Source of the DNA: an uncultured Acidobacteriaceae bacterium
Lineage (GTDB): Bacteria; Acidobacteriota; Terriglobia; Terriglobales; Acidobacteriaceae
Assembly (NCBI GenBank): GCA_903904755.1
Contig: CAIVDV010000073.1
Coordinates: 62,001-126,000, forward strand
Direction of reading: 5' to 3'
DNA length: 64,000 nt
Notes under the pieces: model-generated
Database searches by the model: none
What the model was told of the DNA's origin: nothing
What the model saw: the letters and a program-made list of their open reading frames with translations, nothing else
Program-made: the position numbers and the translations under genes
Shown: positions 16,723-25,703 of the stretch, piece by piece
Layout: each line of letters starts with the position of its first letter
How positions within the stretch are numbered: position 1 is the stretch's first letter

Positions 16723-17064
16723 GCATGTATACACTCCGAAATGCCCGCCTCAGGTCGGCTGGGAAGCGAAGCTCTTAGAGCGTGCCGCTAAGCAGCTATT
16801 CCTGAGCCATGAGGTGTGTGGGGGAGGGTACAAATAGAGCGGTGGAACAGCCAGAGGGAGGAACCACCGGCAAGGGTCTGAGATGCCGGCTCGGGATAGC
16901 TTGGCGAGCTCTTGTAGCCCCGCGGCGACTCTCAGGCAGCGGCCAATCACCTTAGACTGGAGCGGAGAGCCCAGGACGGCGAGAACTCTTCAGGCGGCAC
17001 AGCCATGAAATCAAAGGTAACGCCACCGATGAGGTGGTTCTCAGTCCATCACCCAACTGACTGA
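16723..17064. other. Intergenic region without a recognised feature
   Basis: About 340 bp between the convergent TPR and prolyl-isomerase genes. I see a 19-codon frame near 17006 but no ribosome site and no similarity, and no repeat or RNA motif I can support. Confidence 0.5.
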
Positions 17065-18156
17065 TTAGTGGGCTCCATCCTTCAAGAGCTGCTCCGCAAG
17101 GTAGTTGTGGATTTTGGTATCGTCGCGGAGCATCTCGTAATAGGCATTCTGCAGCAATTGGGCGTGGTTATTGTGCAGGAAGAGCCGGATGCGTTGCTGA
17201 GTGCGCGGGTCGGTGAGGTCTCCCTGGCCGGCAGGCCGTTTCTCAATCAGCTCATATATTCCATAACCAACAACCTTGCGGATATTTCCCTGCGCCTCGA
17301 AAATCGGCATGGAATCAGTGAATTGACCAGCTTTGAGCTTGGATACCGCGGTGAACACATCCGGCTCTTCGGTCTTGAATGGCGACTCAAGGATGAAGCC
17401 CATGTCGCCGCCATTTGCACTGGTCTGCGCATCCTCAGAGAAGTTCGAGGCCACGGAGGAGAAGCTCTCACCGCTATCGAGGCGGTTGCGGAGCATCTGC
17501 ACTTTCTTGCGGGCCTCAGCGTCGTTGCCCGCCTTGTTCCCCTGCAAGTTATTAACTTCCTTGGAGGGAGCATTGGAGACAACGATGCGTGCGAGGTGGT
17601 ACTCAGGCTCGATCAGGTTGAACTCGGTCTTGTGCTGATCGTAGTAACCCTTGATCTCGGCATCCGTGATGTTGATGCGGGATTCTATCTCTTTGTTAAT
17701 GAGCTTGTTCTTGGTGAGGGCGCGGCGGATGTCGCGGCGAACATCGTCGATGGTCATACTGCGGTCTTTGAGTTGGCGGTTGAACTCCTCCTGAGTGGAG
17801 AGCGCCTTCATCTCTGTAATCTTCGCATCCACTTCTTCGTCGGTGGCAACGAGCTTTAGTTTCTCGGCGCGTTGTTGGAGGATCTCGTCGTCAATCAGGC
17901 TCGAGAGGAGGCGCAACCGCTGGATCCCGATCTCTTCTTTTGAGAGGGTCTGGCCGGTGTCGCCGATGCTCTGCTTGTAGAATCGGTCGACCTCAGAAGC
18001 AAGGATCTGTTTGCTGTTTACGGTTGCGATGACATCGGAGGGCGGGGACTGGTGGCAACCTGCCAGGCAGAGAGCCAAAAGGCCAACGGCACTCGCGGAA
18101 CTGAAAGGAAGCACTGAGGAAATGACGTAAGGAATCGCGCGACGTGGTTTGAACAC
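17065..18156 (-). CDS. Peptidyl-prolyl cis-trans isomerase lipoprotein (SurA/PpiC type)
   Basis: A 363-residue exported foldase. The signal sequence ends in LLALCLAGCHQ, a lipobox, so it is probably lipid-anchored. A SurA-like N-terminal helical region (residues about 50-170, DVIATVNSKQILASEVDRFY) is followed by a parvulin domain with EYHLARIVVS, FSSVASNFSEDAQTSANGGD, MGFILESPF and VVGYGIYELIEKR. Parvulins catalyse proline isomerisation in secreted proteins. The GTG at 18156 is chosen because it puts the signal peptide first and has a G-rich site upstream; a longer frame overlaps the upstream gene. It lies 76 bp after the thioredoxin-fold gene in the same direction, suggesting a folding operon. 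Confidence 0.88.
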   Translation of the reverse strand: MFKPRRAIPYVISSVLPFSSASAVGLLALCLAGCHQSPPSDVIATVNSKQILASEVDRFYKQSIGDTGQTLSKEEIGIQRLRLLSSLIDDEILQQRAEKLKLVATDEEVDAKITEMKALSTQEEFNRQLKDRSMTIDDVRRDIRRALTKNKLINKEIESRINITDAEIKGYYDQHKTEFNLIEPEYHLARIVVSNAPSKEVNNLQGNKAGNDAEARKKVQMLRNRLDSGESFSSVASNFSEDAQTSANGGDMGFILESPFKTEEPDVFTAVSKLKAGQFTDSMPIFEAQGNIRKVVGYGIYELIEKRPAGQGDLTDPRTQQRIRLFLHNNHAQLLQNAYYEMLRDDTKIHNYLAEQLLKDGAH

Positions 18157-18232
18157 CCTAATACCCCCGGGGCGATTTTCCACCCCAATCACCAGAATAA
18201 ACCCAGCCGGTTTGGAAGCGAAGCTTCCCGGG

Positions 18233-19168
18233 CTACTTACCGATTGGAGCGGCCTGCGTAGCTGTGGCGGCGGGCGGAGGCTCCTCGCCAACAGCGCGCA
18301 AAGCGCGGTCAATTGCTGCCCAAACCTGCTCAACTGGAACTGCACCATAAATGTGTTCGCCGCCGACGTAGAGTGAGGGCGTGCCTTCGATTCCGAGGCT
18401 TTCAGCCTCGTGCATGGAGGCACGAACGGAGGACTCGTCCTGCTTGGCGATGCAGGCGGAAAGCAGCGCAGCATCGAGCTTGAAAATGCGTCCCTGCTCC
18501 TGTGCGATGCGGTCAAGAGCGGCATCGCTGTTGGCAACATTGCGGTCTGGGCCCGTCACCTCCTGGCCGTGCGAGTGGAGATAGTCAACATAACCCCAGT
18601 AGGCGTGGCCATTTTGTGCGGCGATGCAATTGGAATCTATGGCAGCATGCAAGGCCCAGGGGTGAATCTCTACGAGCGGGTCATCTTTATAAATGAAGCG
18701 AACCTTGTCCTTGTAGCGCTCGAGGGTATCGGGGAAAAGCTGGGTGTGCATGCGGGCGCAATAAGGGCACTCAAGATCGTCGAAATTGATGACGGTAACC
18801 TTTGCGTTGGGGTTACCACGGACGGGACGGGCATCGACGGGGATGTGCTGGGCGGGAATGTTGGTGAGGTCGTAGCTCTCCAGGTGGGCCAGGGTCTTGT
18901 TGTCCTTGGCGATGAGGAAGTCCACTGAACTCACTCTTCCGGAGCGGGAGAGGGCCACAGTCAGGGTGTCGTATCCGGGAAATGCGCTCGTCTTCCGGGA
19001 GGTGATTTTGAAGTCCATGTCTGCGGGGACGTTGAACTGGCCGCGTACGAGAATCTCGATCTGGCGGGAGAGTGCGGGATCGGCGATTGAGGAGTCCTGT
19101 GCCTTGCAACCGACCGAAGAAACCAGGAGAAGAGCAAAAATCAGGGGAATGAAACGTCCGACACGCAA
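18233..19168 (-). CDS. DsbA-like thioredoxin-fold lipoprotein
   Basis: A 311-residue exported protein. The signal peptide ends LVSSVGCKA, a lipobox. After an N-terminal domain of about 100 residues comes a DsbA-type fold: VTVINFDDLECPYCARMH carries the CPYC redox pair, a helical insertion follows, and GIEGTPSLYVGG supplies the cis-Pro. It would oxidise or isomerise disulfides outside the cytoplasm. The TTG at 19168 has AAAGGTGG eight bases upstream; the TTG at 19186 sits directly on a GAGGA and is less likely. The C-terminus is Ala/Pro/Thr-rich. It is divergent from the S9 peptidase and upstream of the PpiC foldase. Confidence 0.87.
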   Translation of the reverse strand: MRVGRFIPLIFALLLVSSVGCKAQDSSIADPALSRQIEILVRGQFNVPADMDFKITSRKTSAFPGYDTLTVALSRSGRVSSVDFLIAKDNKTLAHLESYDLTNIPAQHIPVDARPVRGNPNAKVTVINFDDLECPYCARMHTQLFPDTLERYKDKVRFIYKDDPLVEIHPWALHAAIDSNCIAAQNGHAYWGYVDYLHSHGQEVTGPDRNVANSDAALDRIAQEQGRIFKLDAALLSACIAKQDESSVRASMHEAESLGIEGTPSLYVGGEHIYGAVPVEQVWAAIDRALRAVGEEPPPAATATQAAPIGK

Positions 19169-19367
19169 GCAGAACCACCTTTCCAATCCTCACATTATTG
19201 CAGGCGCAAGCGGAAGAAAGCAGTAAAAACCAGGCAAGTGAGAGATCCTGCACCCCTGAAGCGAACGCCGGAGAGGCGGAAAGAAGGATTGAGACAAGGT
19301 CTGATCCAGAAAAAAGGAAGCTGATGGAACCCTGCCAAAGATATATGCGGAGTGCTAATCTCTGCAC

Positions 19368-21455
19368 ATGTGGACGTCTAAGATCGTGAAGCGTGAATTG
19401 CTCGCCCTTGCAGTTGTTGGCGCGCTTGCCCTAACCCTCACTCCCGCATCGGCACAATCACCCATGACGGGGAAGCGGGCCATTACCCTTGATGATTTGA
19501 CGCGGATCGGACGAGTTGGGAATCCGGTGCTGTCTCCAGACGGGGCTTGGGTGCTGTACACAGTGAGCCGGATGGATGCGAAAGACGACAAGAGCCTGAG
19601 CGTCCTTTGGATGGTGAGGTGGGATGGTACGGGAGCGACGCAACTGACCTATGGGAAGGATGGCGTGAGCAACCCAGCCTTCAGCCCGGATGGGAAGTAC
19701 ATCTCCTTCGTCTCGACCCGGCCTGGGAAGGCGAAGGGTTCTCAGGTCTGGGTGCTGAACCGGCTCGGCGGGGAAGCTGACCAACTGACCGGCGTGACGG
19801 ACCAGGACCTGAACGGGTATGCGTGGTCTCCTGACAGCAAGCGGCTGTTGCTGACTCTGGAACCGAAGGGCGAGCCGGACGCAGAAGAAGGGAAGCCCCC
19901 GGCTCCCCCGAAGCCGTACGTGATTGACCGTTATCACTTCAAACAAGATATTCAGGGCTACCTGAGGAATGACGCGCACCAGGCGCTGTATCTGCTAGAT
20001 CTGGCAACGAAGAAGCTGGAGAAGCTGACAACCGATAAGGGCGTGGATGAGGAGGATGGCGCTTGGTCTCCGGATGGGAAGTGGATTGCGTTCAGCAGCA
20101 ATCATGATCCCGACCCGGACCGGAGCCTGAACACGGATGTGTATGTGGTGGAAGCGAAGCCTGGCAGCACGGCGAAGCGACTGACTACTCAAAAGGGCCC
20201 TGATGGGGGGCGCCTGGCGTGGTCGCCGGATTCCAAGCAGATCGCGTATACGGAGGGGAAGACGGTGGAGCTGCTGGCCTACAACCAAGCGAAGCCGGCG
20301 GTGGTGACGCTGGAGGGCAAGGTGATTTACCCGGCTGCGAAACTGGATCGGAGTGTCTCACAGCCATGTTTTACCCGTGAGGAGAAGTTGGTGTATCTCG
20401 TGATGGATGACCGGTCGCACTATCCGGCAGTGCTGAATGAAGGTGGCGCGGAGAGGTTGATTGCCGAGGCGGGAGCGGTCTCGAGCATGGAGTGCGTGGC
20501 CGGGCACATTGTGGTGACGCGGAGCGATGATACGCATGTAGGTGAGGTGTTTGCCCTGGAGGGCAAGAGCCTGCGGCAGTTGAGCCATGCGAATGATGAT
20601 TTGCTGGCTGAACTCACGCTGGCCCCAACGGAAGACTTTGCCAGCAAGAGCAAGGACGGGACGGAGGTGCACGGTCTGCTGACCAAGCCGTTGGGATGGA
20701 AGGCTGGCGACAAGGTGCCTACGATCCTGTTCATCCACGGTGGCCCGAACGGCGAGGACGAGCACGGGTTTGCGTTTGAAAGGCAGTACTTTGCCGCGCA
20801 TGGGTACGCCGAGATTAATGTGAACTACCGGGGCAGCGCCGGCCGCGGACAGGACTACGCCAAGGCCATTTTTGCCGATTGGGGCGATCTGGAAGTGGTG
20901 GATCTGCTTGGAGGTGTGGACGAAGTGGTGAAGATGGGGGTGGCGGACCCGGCGAACCTGGCGATTGGCGGATGGAGCTATGGGGGCATCCTGACCGACT
21001 ACACTACGGCGACGGATGGGCGGTTCAAGGCGGCAATCAGCGGAGCGGGCTCGGCTGCGCCGCTGAGCTACTACGGGGCGGACCAGTACATCCTGCAGTA
21101 TGACTACGAGCTGGGGGTGCCGTGGAAGGCGGAAAATTTGAAGCTGTATCTGAAGCTGAGCTACCCGCTGCTGGAGGCCGACAAGCGGATGCACACACCG
21201 ACTTTGTATATGGGCGGGACAAGTGACTTCAATGTGCCGATAATCGGCGGGGAACAGCTATACCAGGCGCTGAAGGCCCTGCAAGTGCCAACGGAGCTGG
21301 TAGTGTATCCGGGGCAGTTTCATGGATTCACAAAGCCGAGCTTCATACGGGACCGATATGAGCGGTGGTTGGCGTGGTACGACCACTACTGCAAGGGACT
21401 GGATGTGCCTGCCACGCCGGTGGAGAAGCCAGCGAAAGCCCCCGAAGCGAAGTAG
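19368..21455 (+). CDS. Secreted S9-family serine peptidase (prolyl oligopeptidase / acylaminoacyl peptidase type)
   Basis: A 695-residue exported peptidase. A signal peptide ends in TPASAQ. A seven-bladed propeller of PD40-type repeats follows (for example NPVLSPDGAWVLYTVS, NPAFSPDGKYISFVS, DGAWSPDGKWIAFSS). The C-terminal alpha/beta-hydrolase has an HGGPNGE oxyanion region, the nucleophile in GGWSYGG at about Ser537, Asp at about 620 (GTSDFN) and His at about 652 (GQFHGF), so the triad is complete. S9C enzymes remove acylated or dipeptidyl residues from short peptides. It stands between the divergent thioredoxin gene and lipA. Confidence 0.93.
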   Translation: MWTSKIVKRELLALAVVGALALTLTPASAQSPMTGKRAITLDDLTRIGRVGNPVLSPDGAWVLYTVSRMDAKDDKSLSVLWMVRWDGTGATQLTYGKDGVSNPAFSPDGKYISFVSTRPGKAKGSQVWVLNRLGGEADQLTGVTDQDLNGYAWSPDSKRLLLTLEPKGEPDAEEGKPPAPPKPYVIDRYHFKQDIQGYLRNDAHQALYLLDLATKKLEKLTTDKGVDEEDGAWSPDGKWIAFSSNHDPDPDRSLNTDVYVVEAKPGSTAKRLTTQKGPDGGRLAWSPDSKQIAYTEGKTVELLAYNQAKPAVVTLEGKVIYPAAKLDRSVSQPCFTREEKLVYLVMDDRSHYPAVLNEGGAERLIAEAGAVSSMECVAGHIVVTRSDDTHVGEVFALEGKSLRQLSHANDDLLAELTLAPTEDFASKSKDGTEVHGLLTKPLGWKAGDKVPTILFIHGGPNGEDEHGFAFERQYFAAHGYAEINVNYRGSAGRGQDYAKAIFADWGDLEVVDLLGGVDEVVKMGVADPANLAIGGWSYGGILTDYTTATDGRFKAAISGAGSAAPLSYYGADQYILQYDYELGVPWKAENLKLYLKLSYPLLEADKRMHTPTLYMGGTSDFNVPIIGGEQLYQALKALQVPTELVVYPGQFHGFTKPSFIRDRYERWLAWYDHYCKGLDVPATPVEKPAKAPEAK

Positions 21456-21561
21456 GGAACGTTGAGCCGGGCAGAACCGCCGGCTGACTGGGTGCAAGGG
21501 GCGCTCAAATGTGATTCGCCCTGCCTGAGCCGGGCACAAAGCGCGGCACTACAATGGAGAG

Positions 21562-22482
21562 ATGGAACTTGTCCAGATAGAGGCGGCGAGGAAGGCACCG
21601 GCACCGAAGCCGGAGTGGCTGAAGGCGCGTGCGCCGATGGGCGAGAACTATCACGAGCTGAAGCGGCTGGCACGGGGCAAGGGTCTGCATACGGTTTGTG
21701 AGAGCGCGCAGTGCCCGAATATTGGGGAGTGCTGGCAGCACAAGACGGCGACGTTCATGCTGCTGGGGAACCTGTGCACGCGACGGTGCGGCTTCTGCGC
21801 GGTGCCGAAGGGGAAGCCCGAGCCGATCGACTGGGACGAGCCTCGTCGCGTGGCCGAGGCGGTTGCCGACCTCGGGTTGAAGCATGCCGTGATTACCAGT
21901 GTGAACCGGGATGACGATTTGCTCGGGGGAGCGCGGATTTTTGCTCAGGTCATTGAGCAGATTCGGAAGATTGCGCCAGGCTGCCGCGTGGAAGTGCTGA
22001 TTCCGGATTTTCAGGGGAATGAGGAGGCGATTCGGACCGTGGTGGAAGCGCGGCCGGAGGTGCTGAACCACAATACTGAGAGTGTGCCCCGGCTGTACCG
22101 TGCGGTGCGGATAGGGGCGCGGTACGAGCGGACGCTGCGGTTGCTGGAGTATGCGAAGGAGCTAAACCCGGCCGGGATCACGAAATCCGGCGTGATGGTC
22201 GGCCTTGGCGAAGAGACGCATGAGCTGCTGTCTGTGTTCCGGGACCTGGCGGCGGTTGGTTGCGACATTCTGACGGTAGGGCAGTATCTGCGGCCGAGCC
22301 GGAATCACCTGCCGATGGCGCGGATCTACACGCCGCGGGAGTTTGCGGAGTTGAAGGCGGAGGCGATGCAGATGGGCTTCCGGCATGTGGAGTCGGGCCC
22401 GCTGGTGCGGTCAAGCTACCATGCGCATGAGCAGGCGGCGAGTACCGGGTTGGTCGCGGGCGCGGGTGTGGCGACAATTTAG
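21562..22482 (+). CDS. lipA: Lipoyl synthase
   Basis: LipA, 306 residues, a radical-SAM enzyme that inserts two sulfurs into octanoyl groups on lipoate-dependent proteins. Both clusters are visible: the auxiliary CxxxxCxxxxxC (Cys46, 51 and 57 in CESAQCPNIGEC) and the radical-SAM CxxxCxxC (Cys72, 76, 79 in CTRRCGFC). The C-terminal GPLVRSSYHAHEQA carries the RSSY motif whose Ser ligates the auxiliary cluster. The start at 21562 gives the normal length, although GGAGAG touches the ATG. lipB is not adjacent. Confidence 0.97.
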   Translation: MELVQIEAARKAPAPKPEWLKARAPMGENYHELKRLARGKGLHTVCESAQCPNIGECWQHKTATFMLLGNLCTRRCGFCAVPKGKPEPIDWDEPRRVAEAVADLGLKHAVITSVNRDDDLLGGARIFAQVIEQIRKIAPGCRVEVLIPDFQGNEEAIRTVVEARPEVLNHNTESVPRLYRAVRIGARYERTLRLLEYAKELNPAGITKSGVMVGLGEETHELLSVFRDLAAVGCDILTVGQYLRPSRNHLPMARIYTPREFAELKAEAMQMGFRHVESGPLVRSSYHAHEQAASTGLVAGAGVATI

Positions 22483-22536
22483 TAGAATTACTTTGGCATT
22501 TTGGTCCGGACTGGACCGAAGGAAGAGAGAACAATC

Positions 22537-23124
22537 ATGGCTCCATCGTTTATGGCCTCCCATGCCGTGCTGAAGGAAGTGCACGGGGATTTGCGCCGCC
22601 GCATGGACAAGGCGGTCAGCGATTTTCAACATCATCTGGTGTCTCTGCGGACGGGCCGGGCGACGGCTGCGCTGCTGGAGAATGTCCGGGTGGACTACTA
22701 CGGGACCTCTACGCCGCTGAATCAGGTGGCGCAGGTGACGGCTCCTGAGGCGAACCTGATTGTGGTTGCGCCGTGGGATGCGGGTTTGGTGAAGGAGATT
22801 GAGAAGGTGCTGCGCATGCCGGAGCACGGTTTCAATCCGCAGAGCGACGGTCGGCAACTGCGTGTGCCGATTCCGGCGATGACGGAAGAGCGCCGCCGGG
22901 ATGTGGTGAAGCAGTTGAACAAGCAGCTTGAGGACCACAAGACCGCGCTGCGCAACGTTCGCCGGGACGGGAACGATGCGTTGAAGAAGCTGGCCAAGGA
23001 CAAGAAGGTGAGCGAAGACGAAGAGAAGCGCGCCCAGGACGAAGTGCAGGCGATGCTGAACGACGAGATTCGCCGGATGGAAGAACTGGCCAAGAAGAAG
23101 GAAGCCGACATCATGCAGATTTAG
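22537..23124 (+). CDS. frr: Ribosome recycling factor
   Basis: RRF, 195 residues; with EF-G it splits post-termination ribosomes. The family pattern is clear: LRTGRATAALLENVRVDYYG at about 36-55, TPLNQVAQVTAPE, IPAMTEERRRDVVKQLNKQ and the C-terminal KKKEADIMQI. About ten residues of extra N-terminus (APSFMASHAVLKEV) precede the usual start. The ATG at 22537 follows GGAAGAGAG. The usual neighbours pyrH and tsf are absent; here it follows lipA by 54 bp and ends at a good terminator. Confidence 0.97.
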   Translation: MAPSFMASHAVLKEVHGDLRRRMDKAVSDFQHHLVSLRTGRATAALLENVRVDYYGTSTPLNQVAQVTAPEANLIVVAPWDAGLVKEIEKVLRMPEHGFNPQSDGRQLRVPIPAMTEERRRDVVKQLNKQLEDHKTALRNVRRDGNDALKKLAKDKKVSEDEEKRAQDEVQAMLNDEIRRMEELAKKKEADIMQI

Positions 23125-23173
23125 GGGTCAGGGGTCAGTGACCAATGATCAGGGATTGATGATTTGAGACGAG

Positions 23174-23204
23174 GGCCATCCGGTTGGGTGGCCTTTTTCT
23201 TTTT
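23174..23204 (+). terminator. Rho-independent terminator after frr
   Basis: GGCCATCC pairs with GGGTGGCC (one G-T pair) around GGTT and is followed by TTTTTCTTTTT, 49 bp past the stop. Confidence 0.9.
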
Positions 23205-23222
23205 GCGTTTTGGGGGTTGACG

Positions 23223-23615
23223 GCAGGGCGAAATCTGGTTGCGATGCCGGAATGTTTGATGCGTTTTTTGGGGAGGTAACCACTTCAAAAAGGGGGGGTG
23301 GGTATCTTTTTGGGCTTTTCTGACTCCTATGTGGTTGATGGGGTGGACGTTAGCGGGTGGTTACCTAGTCCATCTTGTACCGTTTTTGTGCGCTTTCTGC
23401 GCGTTTTTGGGGGGAGATGTGCCGGGAGAGTTGCGAATCCCATCCCCCGAAAGCGGGAGATTGGGCACCCGGAATGAGGTCTGCCCTTTCAACTGCGTAC
23501 CCTATTGTGCGCCTATCGGGGGAAATTATCGGCAAGGGTGGGGTGGGATTTTGGGTGGTGTATGTGGTTGGATTTGCGGGGGTTGGGTGCGGCGGGGGAA
23601 GGTTTGGGGATTGAC
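23223..23615 (+). repeat. Novel intergenic element, copy B (about 390 bp)
   Basis: Homologous block by block to copy A (7033-7401, minus strand). It starts at GCAGGGCG, has GGGAGGTAACCAC then a G-run and GTGGG near 23271-23302, GTTAGCGGGTGGTTACCT near 23350, CCGTTTTTGTGCGC, GCGCGTTTTTGGGGGG, TATTGTGCGCCTATCGGGGG near 23504, and ends with TTTGGGGATTGAC at 23603-23615. AGGTAACCAC and GTGGTTACCT are perfect 10-bp inverted repeats about 75 bp apart. It is co-oriented with frr, begins about 20 bp after its terminator and lies in the convergent frr/asnS gap. A 112-codon frame inside it is not matched in copy A, which has stops. Confidence 0.65.
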
Positions 23616-23762
23616 AGGAGCAGCAGGTTGGCCGCGGCTGCGCCGCGGTAGCAAGTCAGCAGGTTAGCGGATAGAGCTCGATTGGTGGCTTATGGGAGGG
23701 TGAGGTCGGTGGGTGGTTGCTCCCCGGTGGCAAGCGCCAGATGTCGATGCGTGGGAATCGGA

Positions 23763-23855
23763 TAGGCGCCGTCCCTACGGGACTCCGTGGAGGTGTGGGT
23801 GGGTATACCCAGCGTTGAAACGCTGGGCTAAGGTACGCTGCGCCTACGGCGCGGG
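23763..23855. repeat. Composite palindromic repeat
   Basis: Several short palindromes in a row: CCCTACGGGACTCCGTGG, CCCAGCGTTGAAACGCTGGG (23808-23827) and TGCGCCTACGGCGCGG. This has the look of a dispersed intergenic repeat; only one copy is inside the window. Confidence 0.6.
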
Positions 23856-23920
23856 TTTGGGGCTTTCGGGGTTGGGTTGGCGGGTCGATGGGGGAAATGC
23901 AGGTCCTTCGACTCGCTGCG

Positions 23921-23967
23921 CTCGCTCAGGATGACCCATCTTAGTTATGGCTCGCTCAGGATGACCC
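23921..23967. repeat. 17-bp direct repeat
   Basis: CTCGCTCAGGATGACCC occurs at 23921-23937 and 23951-23967, period 30 bp, within the non-coding gap before asnS. Confidence 0.8.
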
Positions 23968-24059
23968 CCTCCAGAGTGGCGGAGCTGGCGGGTTAGCGGA
24001 GCCAAGGGGGTTCGAGCTGCGCTCGAATGCGGCGTGTGGTTGGGGGGGGAGTGGTAACT

Positions 24060-24085
24060 CCCCGGTCTCAGAAGCGAGACCGGGG
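24060..24085 (-). terminator. Hairpin downstream of asnS
   Basis: CCCCGGTCTC and GAGACCGGGG form a perfect 10-bp stem with a six-base loop, about 35 bp beyond the asnS stop on the minus strand. There is no T-run, so it may be a palindromic repeat used as an RNA end rather than an intrinsic terminator. Confidence 0.5.
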
Positions 24086-24120
24086 GCACCAGGAGTGTTT
24101 TTACCATTGCGGGCGATTTG

Positions 24121-25464
24121 CTATGGGAAGATGCGGTTGAGGGTGCGGGCGAAGGGGATGGTTTCGCGGACGTGGTCGAGGCCGCAGATCCAGGCGACGG
24201 CGCGTTCGATGCCCATGCCGAAGCCGGAGTGGGGAACGGAGCCGTAGCGGCGGAGGTCGAGGTACCACTGGAAGGCGTCCATGGGGAGGTTGTGGGCCTC
24301 GATGCGGGATTTGAGGAGTTCGTAGGAGTCGACGCGCTGGCTGCCGCCGATGATTTCGCCATAGCCTTCGGGGGCGAGGACGTCGACGCACATGGCGTAC
24401 CTGGGGTTTTCGGGGTCGGGCTGCATGTAGAAGGCTTTGACGTCGGCTGGGTAGCGGTGGACCATGACGGGGCGGTCGAACTGGTTGGAGAGCCAGGTTT
24501 CGTCGGGGGAGCCGAAGTCGTTGCCGTACTCGAAGGGGTTCTCGAGGATGCCGTCTTTGTGGGCCTGATTGAGCATTTCGGCGGCCTTGTCGTAGGAGAG
24601 ACGGGGGAAGGGCGCCTGGATGGCTTCGAGTTTGGTGACGTCGCGGCCGATGGCTTCGAGCTCGGGGCGGCGGTTTTTGAGGACGCACTGGACGATGTGG
24701 GAGAGGAAGTTTTCGGCGAGTTCGAGGAGGCCGTCGAGGTCGCAGTAGGCGACTTCCGGCTCGATCATCCAGAACTCGGTGAGGTGGCGGCGGGTTTTGG
24801 ATTTCTCAGCCCGGAAGGTTGGGCCGAAGCTGTAGACCTTGCCGAGGGCGAGGGCGGTGGACTCGATATAGAGCTGGCCGGACTGGGTGAGGAAGGCTTC
24901 TTCGCCGAAGTAGTCGACGGGAAAGAGGGTGGAGGTGCCTTCGCAGGCGGCGGGGGTGAGGATGGGCGGGTCAGTGCGGATGAAGCCGTTGGTGTCGAAG
25001 TATTCGGCGGCAGCGCGCATGATTTCAGCGCGGATGCGGAGGATGGCTGCCTGGCGGTTGGAGCGGACCCAGAGGTGGCGGCGCTCCATGAGGAACTCGA
25101 CGCCGTGGTCTTTGGGGGTGATGGGGTAGGGGTCTTCCTCGGAGATGCGCTGGACGACCTGGAGGGCTTCGATATCGAGCTCGTAGCCGCCGTGGGCGCG
25201 CTTGTCGGCACGGACCTTGCCGGTGACGATGACGGAGGACTCCTGGGTGAGGCCCTTGAGGGCTTCAAAGAGCTCGGCTGAGACGCCGGCCTTGTGGGCT
25301 ACGCCCTGGATGATGCCGGTGCCGTCGCGAAAGATGGGGAAGAGGAGCTTGCCGGACTCGCGGAGGTTGTAGAGCCAGCCGCGGAGGGTGACGGAGGCGC
25401 CCTCGTGCTTGCCAATGGAGTCGATTGTGGTGATGGGGGCAGAGATTGGGGAGGAATCGGGCAT
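24121..25464 (-). CDS. asnS: Asparaginyl-tRNA synthetase
   Basis: AsnRS, 447 residues, class IIb. The N-terminal OB anticodon-binding domain (about 10-110) includes [18 protein letters not shown]. The catalytic core shows motif 1 around [20 protein letters not shown], motif 2 [20 protein letters not shown], and motif 3 [15 protein letters not shown] near the C-terminus. The TPAACEG segment and overall pattern favour Asn over Asp or Lys enzymes. The ATG at 25464 has AAGGA eight bases upstream; the frame extends further without a ribosome site. The enzyme implies that Asn-tRNA can be made directly here, leaving GatCA mainly for Gln-tRNA. Confidence 0.96.
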   Translation of the reverse strand: MPDSSPISAPITTIDSIGKHEGASVTLRGWLYNLRESGKLLFPIFRDGTGIIQGVAHKAGVSAELFEALKGLTQESSVIVTGKVRADKRAHGGYELDIEALQVVQRISEEDPYPITPKDHGVEFLMERRHLWVRSNRQAAILRIRAEIMRAAAEYFDTNGFIRTDPPILTPAACEGTSTLFPVDYFGEEAFLTQSGQLYIESTALALGKVYSFGPTFRAEKSKTRRHLTEFWMIEPEVAYCDLDGLLELAENFLSHIVQCVLKNRRPELEAIGRDVTKLEAIQAPFPRLSYDKAAEMLNQAHKDGILENPFEYGNDFGSPDETWLSNQFDRPVMVHRYPADVKAFYMQPDPENPRYAMCVDVLAPEGYGEIIGGSQRVDSYELLKSRIEAHNLPMDAFQWYLDLRRYGSVPHSGFGMGIERAVAWICGLDHVRETIPFARTLNRIFP

Positions 25465-25703
25465 TCCGTGGTTCCTTTCCGACCGTGAGCCGGGCGGGCG
25501 AAGCGCGAGGCGCACCCGGGCGGTACGGATACAGGATAGCGCGGGAGGGGGAAGGGGGAGTTGTGATGCAGGTTACCAGCGGGTGAGTCTTTTCTAACCA
25601 AGTGGGGTTGGGTGGCCGATGGGATGAGTAGATGCCAATCTGCGGGGTGAGATTTCTCCAATGCGGATGGGTGTTGAGATTTGTTGCGATGAGGATGCGA
25701 GCC

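Noticed and set aside
23329-23667. A 112-codon frame inside copy B of the intergenic element
   Set aside because: Copy A has stops in the corresponding frame, and changes between copies fall evenly over codon positions, so coding is not supported.
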